Source: Geosiphon pyriformis (taxonomy: Eukaryota > Glomeromycota > Glomeromycetes > Archaeosporales > Geosiphonaceae). Taken from it: a stretch of 64,000 bases of DNA. Position 1 is the stretch's first letter; every line of letters begins with the position of its first letter. Location of the stretch: assembly GCA_016748015.1 (NCBI GenBank), contig JAAOMT010000571.1, positions 490,875 to 554,874 on the forward strand, read 5' to 3'. The position numbers and the translations under genes are program-made. The notes below the pieces were generated by a model. It did no database searches, was not told where the DNA came from, and worked only from the letters and a program-made list of their open reading frames with translations. Below are positions 25,216 through 35,857 of this stretch, one piece after another.

Positions 25216-25429
25216 TCATTAATTAAATTTGAAAAAAAATAAACAAACTTATTTAAGAAGCTTATTAAGTTTTATGAGCTGACAACAATTATAATAAGCT
25301 ATTATCAATACTCTCTTGGAACAAAAAAAAAAGAAAAAAAAAACAAATCTCAAAACATTACTATTACTGAAAAAACATTCAACAGCTAACATATATCCTA
25401 TTTATTAAAACTAAGAAAAGAATCATCTT

Positions 25430-26820
25430 ATATCTTATTTAAATGTATTGATTATAAAAAAAAACTTTTATTCATAGAAGCTTGAATCTTACTAAAAGAA
25501 AACTACTAGATATATACTCACTACTATTATAAATCATATTACAAAGAATGCTTTGGTTATCCAAAATAACAAAAAAAGTAAAATAACAAACCATGTCTTA
25601 TTTGTAAAGAAACCTTATTTAATAAAGAAATATAGAACAATATTCTTGGTTAAGAAGAAACATACAACATATTGTGTTAATACATAATTCTTATTAATAA
25701 CTGGATAAGCAGAAAAACACTATTCAATGCTATATAGAACTGAATGTTTTTATATTTAAATGGTTATCCATATGATAAAAATAAAATCTGACAAATAGCA
25801 AGTGCCAAAATCAAAGGTGTTTTACCTAATAAAATATTTGCTATTAAAAATAACTCACTAAAACTCATCAAAACCATTCTTATTCCAAATCCAAACATTT
25901 TTGTTAACATTTTAAGTAATTCAAAACAATTTTACAAACACTACCAAGATTTAGCACCCATCTGAAAAGAACAAAAGCAGTATTTAAAATAATTAAATAT
26001 TAGACTCTGTAAATATTGTCTAATTTTTAGTGACTTTAAATATTGTGACAATTGTAATTTTATTTACAATCCACTATTATGCATAATATATTTAATTTCT
26101 AAAAAGGAAAAACCAATTAGTAAGTGTGCTTTGGAATTAAAATTAAAATTCAATTATAATTCAGATTCCAATAATAATAACAACAATAGTTTCAACTTTG
26201 TTCACAATGACAACAACAACAACAATAATAATTTCAATCTTAATTCTAACTTTGAACAATATATTACACTTTCAGATCTTTCAAAAAAGCAGAAACTTAA
26301 ATAGTTCAGCAATAATAATAAAAATATTATACCAAAACGTATATATAATACTAATACAGAATTTGATCTTAGATATTTGAAAAAAACTGTTATTAGATTA
26401 GAACCTTATTTGCATACCAACATAGATCTGAAAATAACACTAGAAATTTCAGCAATAACTATAATCCAATTAGTTTCTAGATCTAATTTAGCAAAAAAAA
26501 GATTAATATTAAAGAAGAAATAATTAACACAGGATATGTAAAAAATATTATTGTAATATTACAAAATAACTCAGAAAAAAAATATATTATTAAACCAAAT
26601 AAAAAGATAACACAGACAATATTCCTGTTTCTAATTAAAATAGCTTAATTAATATTAATAGAAATGAAGAAAGAGTTAAAAATTATGACAAGAAAAATAA
26701 AAAAATTCAAATCTACAGATAGAATAAAAATACCAGTCAATATAATAGAAAAAAAAACTATTAATAAGAAAAAAATTATCTCTATCAATTAATTTATTTC
26801 TATTCTATCATATGACCAGT
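25430..26820 (+). pseudogene. Cys-rich module, linker and dUTPase-like domain of A0
   Basis: First a decayed Cys-rich part (CIDYKKKL, CLICKETL, CKYC...CDNC at about 25440-26070; several Cys are now Tyr or Ser). Then an Asn-rich linker at about 26160-26260 (NSDSNNNNNN). Then the dUTPase-like domain: motif I as TEFDLRY (about 26350), motif II as SRSNLAKK (about 26480), a frameshift, then motif III as EEIINTGYVKNI and motif IV as KITQTIFLFL. The motif III Asp has become Asn, so no activity is expected. Confidence 0.7.
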
Positions 26821-26843
26821 ATATGTAAATTATAGAGAGAAAA

Positions 26844-28487
26844 GTGAAGGATCAACTCCAGATTTTTGAAGCTAAGCCAAACATTTGTGAGTTAAAAAAA
26901 ATTGGCATTACCAATCTTTACATACCAGCCAAAAATCACAAACACATTAAGATATCAATATATAATACAACTAAAAACCTCATAAAAATACCAAATAAAA
27001 CTATTATTGGATATTTAAGTATTAAAATTAAAAGTTAATCACCAACAACCATTCCAAATTTTTCACAACTTTGTGAATATGTGGATATTACATCACAAAC
27101 AATTTATAGACAAGAATATTATTTGTTACAATTAAAATAGTTAGAGCAAATAAACTTAGGAAATTTAGACTCACTTTAATATATGCAATTTAAAATGCTA
27201 CTTAATAATTTTACTAATATTTTTGCTAATGAAAACAAATTTGGCAAAACTGATATCATCTAATACCAGATTAAAACTGAAAATGCTATGTCAATCAAAC
27301 AAAAAGCATACAAAGTACTACTTGCTAATTATAAAATTATTTAACAAGAAATTAACTAAATATTAAACAATGAGTTAATTTAATTATCAATAAGTTTATG
27401 GTTTTTACCAGTAGTATTTGTACAAAAAAAAATAGAAAATCCACTTTTGTGTAAACTACCAAAAACTTAATAGTGTTATTTATAGAGACAGTTATCTGAC
27501 TTTACAGATCTAAGAGTTATTTAATGCTTTTAAAAAAAAAATGGTTCTCAATATTAAACTTAAATAGTGGTTATTAACAAGTAGTTATGAATTTAGCTAA
27601 TAAGAAGAAAACAGCATTTATCACTAGAGAAAAAAATTTTGAATTTAATATTATATTATTTGACTTAACTAATATTTCAGTCATCTTTTAACAACTCATA
27701 AAAATTGTATACACTAAATTGCTATGAAAATTTATAGTAGTCTACTTGAATGATACCAACATGTTTTCCAAAACATTTAACAATTATCTCTATTATTTTT
27801 AACAAATGTTTGAAAGATTAAAAAGAGCCAGACTAAAATTAAATGCTACTAAATGCTTCTTTGAGAAAACAAAACTCAAGTTTTTGGAACATGTCATGAA
27901 CAAAAACAACATTAAAACAGATCCAAACAAAATTAAAATAGTTAAAAACTTTTCAGTACCAATAAACTTAACAGAATTAAAAGTATTCTTAAAATTTACC
28001 AAATACTATTGCTATTTTATTCAAAACTTTTCTAAACTGATACAATCATTTCACCAGCTCCAAACAAAGAATGTTCAATATAAATAAATTGAAAACCAAC
28101 AAAAAGCTTTTAATATCTTAAAAAAAAAGCTTCATTTAAGCCCCAGTATTAATCTATTCAGATTATAACAAGTCATTTATTATTATTACTGATGTATCTG
28201 GTCAAGCATTGGAAGCTGTATTATTACAAAAAAAGACAAATAGATAAAAACATCTAGTAGCATATACCAGCTAAAATTTAAGTCCAGCCAAGAAAAATTA
28301 TAAAATTTTACTATTAGAACATTTAACTATTTATTGGACTGTTATTAAATAGAAAAAATATTTGAATTAAAAGTTTGATGTATACATTAATCACAAAAGA
28401 TTAATATTAATTCAAAAACAAAAATTTGAAGATGATTGCCATATAAGATAAAAAATAGAATTATTACTATTTAATTATACTGTACAT
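26844..28487 (+). pseudogene. RT and RNase H region of A0
   Basis: Starts with the pre-RT beta-rich segment (ERKVKDQLQIFEAKP, LYIPAKNHKHIKISIYN), then NKFGKTDII and the RT fingers (about 27220-27400). The catalytic YLDD is recognisable only as STWMIPT-type frame-shifted remains at about 27745. The RT connection survives at 27806-28087 (KCFFEKTKLKFLEHV). RNase H follows (IIITDVSGQALEAVL, about 28175). It ends in FNYTVHY at the element B insertion. Confidence 0.75.
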
Positions 28488-29348
28488 TATCACCTATTAG
28501 TTAATCAAATTATCAAATATTACTATTCAATTAATAATCCAATTTATACTATAAAAATTAAGATAATCAAATTACACAATACTCTGAATCATTTAATATA
28601 ATCAAAATTCGCCAAAATTGATGAAAATGGCCAAAATAATCAATAATTCATAGAAATAATTTGTAGTTTGCTGAAATATATCTTTGATTTGCCAAAATTA
28701 TAGCAAAAAAAAAAGTGCAAGTTTAAAGATTAGTATTATAACAAGTTGTATAAAAGAAGAGCTTCTCTTTTTAAGAAAATATATCTTATCTTACTTTAAA
28801 TATTTTAATTAAAACGAATCATCTCTTATATATTTTTACAAAATTAAATAAAAATTAAAATATTCAAAAAACCAAATCCTTAATTATTATACTTAAAATT
28901 CACAAAAACTCAACTAACATTTTAAAATTGATTAACTACTAATTTCAATAATCTGTTAGTGACTCCATGCCTAAATAAAAAACGTTTTCCTTAAGAAAAT
29001 TCTATTTCTTTTACATTTTTTTTATTTTTTTTATTATAATTATTAGAATAGCCTATAGACAAAATTTCTGTAAAAGAGTTAACTTTTACAGCAAAGTAAC
29101 TACATATTTTTGGTAAGCTTCCAGACAAGCAATTCCTGAAAAAGAGTTGACATTTACTACAACGTAACTACACAAAGTAACTAACACAGAATTGGCTATT
29201 TCACTTATAAACCCAGCAGTTCAAATTATAGGAAATAATTTGAAGATAAATTCAGTTATTAAAAGTTCAACTACTTCCTTTAGTTATAAATTCACAGCAA
29301 ACAAACATTAATAACATTAAAAAAAGAGACCAAAAATTTTCAATAACA
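28488..29348 (+). repeat. 5' LTR of B
   Basis: Ends AATAACA directly before TTTGGTGCTCTTC, the same LTR/primer-site junction as in A and C. TATAAAAG at 28749-28756 is a likely TATA box; upstream are three GCCAAAAT-type units. Two imperfect copies of an approximately 53-bp unit lie 66 bp apart at about 29054 and 29120. The left boundary is uncertain by some bases. Confidence 0.7.
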
Positions 29349-30026
29349 TTTGGTGCTCTTCTATAGAAACAACACAACAACAACAAATTCAAAGTGATAA
29401 CTCTAGCAGACACAACAACTCTAGAGTATTATCAGTTAATTTATATTTACTGCAAGCAAAGATTTAACATCCAAAACTAAATTAAAGTTTTTAAGAAATC
29501 ACTGTACCAATACATTAAAAACTGTATTAACAATTATCTTTTTGGAAACTACAATATTTCAGAAGTTAAAGGCAATCTCTACAAAAATTTATTGCACTAT
29601 TCTTACTTAGGAACTGAAAATCTTAACAGTAAAATACTTAACACCTACTTTTAAGAACTTAACTACAATATTATTCAGTATTGTGAAAAAAAATACCCTG
29701 TACAATCTAAATTCTCTTTTGGTTTTGAATTAAAAACTAAAACAAGTAATAAAGACAAACAAAAATTAAAGCAACACTTAAGAACTGCTCTCAATACTTT
29801 GAAAACACCAAAGATAACTGCTGTTACTCATAGAATATACGAAATATATATTAGCATAAATTAGCCAATTAGAAATAACCATAGTAAATGTGGAATTCCA
29901 GGATTCTTGTATAAGGAATTCCAGGATTCTAAAATTTCAGAATTCTTTCCAAGAGAAATTGCAGAATTTCAGGAATTCCAGAATTTCTGGTGTGAGAAAT
30001 TAAGAAATTGAAGAATCTCAATTATG

Positions 30027-30034
30027 TATATATA
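30027..30034 (+). promoter_or_regulatory. TATA box in A2 5' LTR
   Basis: TATATATA, followed by GCAGTA, at the same place in every family A LTR (for example 45397 and, on the minus strand, 41074 and 63644). Position downstream of the repeat array fits a U3 promoter. Confidence 0.6.
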
Positions 30035-30167
30035 GCAGTAGTGTTAGAAGGAGAAAAAAAGAACAGAATCTTTTTAGTTAGAAACTTTCCAGTTTAAATT
30101 TGATCTAAGCAATCTTCCATTCACAAATATCAATAAATAATTATTCACTATCTCAATCCACTCTTTA

Positions 30168-30315
30168 CTATTAACTCTTCATGTTGATAGTAATTGATAC
30201 TTAATCACACAAAAACAATAGCTCTTGATTACAGCTATTGATGGAATACTAACTTGCAATTGCTTTTGTTTATTTCTTTATCTTCTTTTATTTTTTTTAT
30301 TTCTTTTGTATTTCT
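30168..30315 (+). other. Conserved leader structure: two hairpins, TACTAAC, pyrimidine tract
   Basis: Hairpin 1 (30168-30190): CTATTAAC, 7-nt loop, GTTGATAG. Hairpin 2 (30216-30240): CAATAGCT, loop, AGCTATTG. TACTAAC follows at 30247-30253, then about 55 bases almost only C and T with a few A/G. The same order is found in all family A LTRs and LTR D; family C has hairpin 2, ATACTAAT and the tract. TACTAAC plus a pyrimidine tract is the look of an intron branch point and 3' splice region; the role here is inferred. Confidence 0.6.
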
Positions 30316-30651
30316 TGTTGGTTGACTAATTGATTAAAAATTAAAGTGCTGAGTTACAGATGTTATAGGGACTGGTAAAAGACCTGTGAAACAAGGGTAA
30401 AACACTCATAGATTTGAGAATAGCTTATTAGGAAGATTACCAGCCACCACGCTGAGAAAAAAATTTGATGGAATTGCAATTCTGGGAGACTACTGAAACA
30501 ACTATTAAATCTCTATCCATTATACAAAGAACTCTGCAACAAAACCTTCAGATCAATCAAATCTTCAGAGATCAACACTAGAATACCAATCAAGCACCAA
30601 ATTACGAATTTGTTATTGGCTTTAAGACCCTAAATAAACATCTATAACATT

Positions 30652-30668
30652 TGGTGCTCCCTGTGAGG
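30652..30668 (+). promoter_or_regulatory. Presumed primer-binding site of A2
   Basis: TGGTGCTCCCTGTGAGG begins two bases after the LTR end. TGG pairs with a tRNA CCA end. Related sequences follow the 5' LTRs of A0, A1, A3, B, C1 and C2; E has GTGCTCCTTGTGAGG. The primer tRNA was not identified. Confidence 0.55.
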
Positions 30669-31142
30669 TATAATCCTACAAAGAACCAGCACCAACAACA
30701 ATTATCCAAAAGTGGCAGAATCAGAAATCATAGGAGCAAACCATTTAGGATTTGCCAAATTCTTGTTTCAACAATACAGCCAACAATTAGGATTAAATAA
30801 TAACTACTTCCCAGCAGAATCAGCCTTTAATTTTTACATCAATGATAAAATCACAGACTGCTTAGGAAGAATAGTTAACATTGAATCCACAAGAAAAAAC
30901 TTTTATACAGAATTATTTCAACACACCAGCTTACCAAGAAACTACAGTTTCACACCAATCATCAGAGAAATCAATCAAACTATTGAAAGGTACACACAAC
31001 AACAATTCCCTATTATCTATACAGACAAAGACAAAGGAAGATTGCAAATACCAGCAGTAACACCAAAACAAATACAACCACCTACTTAAAAGAAAACCAA
31101 AGTTGAATTACCAACAAACTCATCATACTACTATACACCCAG

Positions 31143-31957
31143 TGTTACAGGTAACTATTTCAGGTGTTGGATTAAATAACAAACCCATAACTTGGTGCTC
31201 AAATCTAATTGCAGTTGATAGTGATCTGAAGATTTGTGTCTGAAAGGTTTGTATCTGAAGAGTTTGGTTGAGTTCTTTGTATAATGGACAGAGATTCAAT
31301 GATAATAGTTTTATCCATGGCTTCCTGAAACTGCAGTTTTGTCAATTTTTTTCTCAGCTTGATGGCCAGTATTCCTCCTAGTAAGCTATTTTCAATCGAG
31401 TGTTCTATCCTTATTTCTGGGTCTTTTACCAGTCACGTTTATCCTGATGTCAGTACCCCATGCATTAATCCTCAATAGAGTTAGTAAACAACAGTAAAAT
31501 TAAAGCAAAAAATAAAGAAAAGAAAAGAAAATAAAGAAAGAAAAGAAATAAGCCAAGGCAATTTGCAAGTTAGTATTTTGTCAATAGCCATAATCAAGAG
31601 CTATTGTTCCAGTATGGTTAAGTATTAATTACTATTAAAATGAAGTATTGATAGTGGCAGCAGATTTGAGATAACAAACAGTTATTTATTTGTGATTTGG
31701 AAAGTTGTCCAAATAAAATCTAAACTAAGAGATCTGTCTTTTTAGCTTCTAATCCTATTGCTATATATACATAATTGAGATTCCTCAATTCCTCAATTCT
31801 TCACAACAGGAATCCTGGGATTCTTTGTAAGAATCCTGTAATTCCTGGAATCCTGCAATTTCTGAGAGGAATCCTGGAATTCCATATTTTACTATGTCTA
31901 CTTCTGATTGGTTAATAACTATGCTAATATATATTTCCTATATTTCTATTAGTAACA
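31143..31957 (-). repeat. 3' LTR of A1
   Basis: Pairs with 40458-41325. Over about the first 390 aligned positions I count about 29 differences, all but one of them transitions. The 5' LTR is longer mainly through extra U3 units. Confidence 0.93.
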
Positions 31958-31970
31958 TTATTTTTTTCTT

Positions 31971-32630
31971 TTAATATTGAGCTCTGTCAAAATCTAACTC
32001 TGTTAATTCTCTTTCTTAAAGTATTTCCTGAATTTCATTTTTGAGAATTACTTGTGTTATTTGAGTCTGTAATTTTTCAAATTGAGTGTTGGTGATCTTT
32101 CCTAATTGATTACTGGTAACTGTATCTATTGCTTTGTTGAGTAAGATTTCTGGTTGATCCTAAAATGCTATGTGTATTTGGTATATGGCTTGGGCCTGTG
32201 TAGATAAGTTGTTCTTTCCCAAAAAATTTTCTAATTGTTGTAGTATTCTTGTATCGAATAATTGCTTTGTTTTATCCATATATAGATTCTGGATATTCAC
32301 ATGTTGTCCCAAGTAAAAATAACAATAGTTTTTTGGAAATTGTTGTATCCACCAATTCCAAGTTTCTTTAGTTAACTCTTGGTATAGTGACTTTTTTGTC
32401 AACTCTTTTATTGCTAATTTTACTTTCACAATAATTTTGTTAATGGTATTTTCTGTTTTCTTCTGTGTTCTATGTGGTGATGTCTTTTTAGTGTCTTGAT
32501 ATCAGATGGTTTGTTGATTAATTGTAATTTTCATCTCTTGGTGTTGAATCAATTGAAAGAGTTGTTGTGCTAGTGAGTAGATGTTGTCTGTAATTTTTAT
32601 TTTTCTGATATTTCTTGTTATGTCTACCAT
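31971..32630 (-). pseudogene. ORF3 of A1 (unknown function, 219 codons)
   Basis: From an ATG at 32630 (MVDITRNIRKIKI) to a TAA at 31973 just before the polypurine tract, in one frame with three internal stops (former Arg, Gln and one other). It lies about 30 to 60 bases after the end of pol. N-terminal helix-like part (SLAQQLFQLIQHQEMKITI), a Trp-rich middle (ETWNWWIQQFPKNYCYFYL), a conserved block (LYMDKTKQLFDTRILQQLENF, AIYQIH) and a C-terminal amphipathic part (TNTQFEKLQTQITQVIL). No signal peptide, membrane segment or known catalytic motif. It occupies the position of env but does not look like one. Confidence 0.7.
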
Positions 32631-32699
32631 GTTTTTATATATTCTTTTGATGGATTAATTTAACGTGTTATTGTCAATAATGATGATTGGTCCAGATCT

Positions 32700-33960
32700 C
32701 ATGGAATCTTTTCTGGTTGGACTAGTATCTTCTGTACTCCTAATTGTGAAATATTACTGATGGATAGTGGTGTAATGTTGTGGTATGGTTTCAGTCGATC
32801 TCTATGTGTTGCTTTGATTAAGATTTTGTTATCCAGTCTTAATTTGTAAGCTCCATTCTCTAGAATTTCTTCTATGTGAAATGGTTCATCTTATTTGAGG
32901 TCAAATTTTCTACTTCATTGTTTTTCTGCTTTGGTACGATGTAAAAGTACTTTGTCTCTAATCTTGAATTCAACTGGTTTGTCTGGTAGTTAATTATCAT
33001 GTCTTTTTTTCTGTTTTTCTTGTGACTTTTGTATATTATCAGCTGCTCTTTTTTGTTTGTTTTCCAATGTTTCCATTAAGTCATATGTTTTTCTTAACAA
33101 TGTTTCTTAGAAATTCTCTTCTGTTATTGGTTCAGTTGAATATGTGTTAATCTCTATCTCAACTGGTAATGTTGCTGTTCTACTGTATATCAATTCAAAT
33201 AGTGTTGTTTGTGTGGTGTCTTATTTCATTGTCTGATAAGCAAATAATACTGATAGTATAAACAAATCCCATTCGTCCTGGTTTTTTTGGCTGAGTTTCA
33301 CTATTGCTTTACACAATGTTCTATTAAATCTTTCAACTAATCCATTGGTTTGTGGATGGTATGGTGATGATAGTGGTTTCTTAATTCCGAATCTTTGGCT
33401 TAGTTCTGTTAATGTTTTATTCACAAAATGAGTTTCTTGGTCTGATAATAGTTCTTTTAGACATCCATGTTGACAAATCAGATCTTGATGAACGAATTTG
33501 GCAATGGATTCTGCATCTGCTCTTTGAATTGCTTTGGCTTCTGGCCATTTAATAAGATAGTCCATGGCTACTGCAATATATCTGTTGCCTCTACTGGTAA
33601 TTGTTAATAGTCCAATTAAATTGATTCAATACAGTCAAATGGTTGTCCTACTTTGATTGGTCTTAATGGTTTGCTGGGTTTTGTTTCTCTTCTTCTTTGA
33701 CAAACATCATAATTTTGCACATATTGGATAATGTCTGGATACATTGATGGCCAATAGTATCTCTTTCTGGTTCTTTTCATGGTTGTTTCTTTATAAAAAT
33801 GTCCTGTAGTTGGATCTGAGTGCATGTTGAACAGTATTGTCTCCTTTTTTGGTTCTGTAATTACTCTGGTTGGTTGATCTGAATTTTTTCTATTTTTTTG
33901 ATAAAGTATATTTTGGTGAGTGATAAAATATTTGGATTGTTGTTTGATCCTTTTTTGTTC
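32700..33960 (-). pseudogene. Integrase of A1
   Basis: Zinc region at 33825-33690: MHSDPTTGHFYKE ... NYDVCQRRR, with the first Cys of the pair now Tyr. Core 33565-33221: SDQETHFVN (second Asp; family SDRGTHF) and TNGLVERFNRTL (catalytic Glu). The first Asp lies in the broken ESI-stop-LDY stretch at about 33620. The C-terminal module at about 33010-32850 includes VEFKIRDKVLL and DEPFHIEEIL, a decayed GPF/Y motif as in gypsy-type integrases. Pol ends near 32660. Confidence 0.85.
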
Positions 33961-34129
33961 TGGTTGAGATAATTTCTCCTTGAACTGTTGAGTATCTATA
34001 TAATGTTGAAGTTGTTAATATTTTTGTGTGTTTATCTTTTGTTATATTTTCGTGAGTATTGTTTTGGTTTTGTTATATTTTTGGGTTGAAATGTTCTTAA
34101 ATTTGTCTCATTCATGACAAACTGTTAGC

Positions 34130-35290
34130 ATTTCCATTGTCTTTTCCCTTTTTATAATGTATGATATAAATATATGTCGAAAGAGCCATTTTTTATCTTG
34201 ACTGTCTTCTGTCTCTAAATTCTTGTTTTTGGAGTGATGTCAATCCTTTGTGATCTGTGTACACCTCAAACTTTTGGCTCAAGTATTCTTTCCATTTCAT
34301 AACTGCTCAATAGATTGCTAGATGTTCTAATTCTGGTGTTTTATAGTTCTTTTTGGCTGGAGTCAAATCTCAGCTGGCATATGCGACTGGATGTTCTCTT
34401 CCATCCAATCTTCTCTAAGATAGTACTGCTTCCAATGCTTGACCTGATGCATCAGTGATGATAATGAATGGTTTACTATAATCTAGATAGATCAATACTA
34501 AAGCTTGAATAAGCTTTCTTTTTAAGATGTCAAATGCTTCTTGCTGGGTTTCAGTCCATTCATACTTTGCATTTTTGGTTTGAAGATCATTGAGTGGTTG
34601 TGCTATCTTTGAAAAGTTCTTTATGAAGCATCTATAATAGCTTGCAAATTCCAAGAATGATTTCAGCTCAGTTATATTGGTTGGTATTGAAAAGTTCTTT
34701 ATTATCTCTATTTTTTCCAGATCTGTTTTTATGCTGTCTTTGCTAATTATGTGTTCCAAAAATTTTAGTTCTGTTTTGCCAAAAAAACACTTTGTTGCAT
34801 TCAATTTTAATCCTGCTCGTCATAGTCTTTCAAACACTTGTTGGAAATAACATAGATGATCATCGAATGTTTTTGAGAACACATTGGTGTCATCCAAGTA
34901 TACAACTACTGATTTCCACAATAAGCCAGTATACATGATTTCCATTAGCTGTTGGAATGTAGCTAGAGCATTGGTTAAGTTAAATGACATAACTTCAAAC
35001 TCAAAGTTTCTCTCTCTTGTGATGAATACCATTTTTTCTTTGTCAGTTGAATTCATGGCTACTTGCCAGTACCCACTATCCAAGTCTAATATTGAGAACC
35101 ATTTGTTTTTACCAAAAGCATCAAATAGTTCTTGTATCCATGGAGTTAGATAGCTGTCTTCACAAGTTACACCATTGAGTTTCCTGTAATTTACACAAAA
35201 TTGGATTTTTCCATTCTTCTTACAGACAAGTACTACTGGTGACAACCATGAACTCATTGATGGCTGAATTAACCCATTGTCAAGCATTCA
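34130..35290 (-). pseudogene. Reverse transcriptase and RNase H of A1
   Basis: RT fingers/palm 35287-34820: MLDNGLIQPSMSSWLSPVV, FCVNYRKLNGVT, SILDLDSGYWQVAM (first catalytic Asp), FNLTNALATFQQLM, VVVYLDDTNVFSKTF (YLDD intact). Connection and RNase H 34804-34415: KCFFGKTELKFLEHIISKD, then FIIITDASGQALEAVLS with the catalytic Asp, then a stop. RNase H goes on to about 34180 (REHPVAYASR, YTDHKGLTS). One of the best preserved RTs of the window, with a stop between the two open parts. Confidence 0.9.
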
Positions 35291-35857
35291 GTTGATCTCT
35301 TGACAGATGATTTCATGGCTGGCTGGTGGTACCCTATATGCTTGCTGTTTAATTGGCATTGCATCTCCAGTTTTGATCTGATGCTGAATAATATCAGTTC
35401 TGCCAAATTTGTTTTCACTGGCAAAGATGTCATTGAAATTATTGAGTAATATCTTTAGTTATATTTGTTGAAATGGGTCTAGATTTCCCATGTTTATCTG
35501 TTCCAATTGTTCTGGCTGTAACAGATAACATTTGTTTCATCTGTAGATAGTTTGTAATGTAATGTCCACATATCCACAAAGCTGTGGAAAATCTGGAATG
35601 CTGTTTGGTGCTTGATCTTCAATTTTTGTGGTTAAATATCCAAGAGTGGTTCCTTTTGGTATCTTTACAACATTTCTGGTGTTGTTGTAGATGGAAATTT
35701 TGATATGATTATGGTTCTTGGCTGGTATGTGTAGATTAATAAGTCCAATTTCTCCTAATTCACAAAAGGTTGCTTCTGCTTCAAAAATCTGTTCTTGCTC
35801 CTTTTCTCTTCTTTCTATTGCTAATATATATCGGCTATATAGTGAAATGTAAATTGT

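Larger units (their letters stand above)
2168..28487 (+). mobile_element. Gypsy-type LTR retrotransposon A0 (interrupted)
   Basis: Second-oldest layer. Its sequence occupies 2168-4950 and 24495-28487; the gap is the inserted element C1. The two pieces join in the spacer between gag and protease, and the TTAC/TCAC duplication marks the C1 insertion. At its right end A0 is cut inside the RNase H / integrase linker by element B, so its 3' LTR is outside the window. Order seen: LTR, gag, protease, Cys-rich part, dUTPase-like domain, RT, RNase H. It is the most decayed A-family copy, with stops or frameshifts every 10 to 40 codons. Confidence 0.85.
29822..30649 (+). repeat. 5' LTR of A2
   Basis: TGTTACTCATAG...CTATAACA. 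U3 holds GGAATTCCAG-type units (about 29900-30000), then TATATATA, a polyadenylation-like CAATAAATAA, two hairpins, TACTAAC and a pyrimidine tract. Confidence 0.92.

Noticed and set aside
31971-32630. env-like gene, which would make family A retrovirus-like
   Set aside because: Position fits, but there is no signal peptide, no membrane segment and no cleavage site; the protein is hydrophilic.
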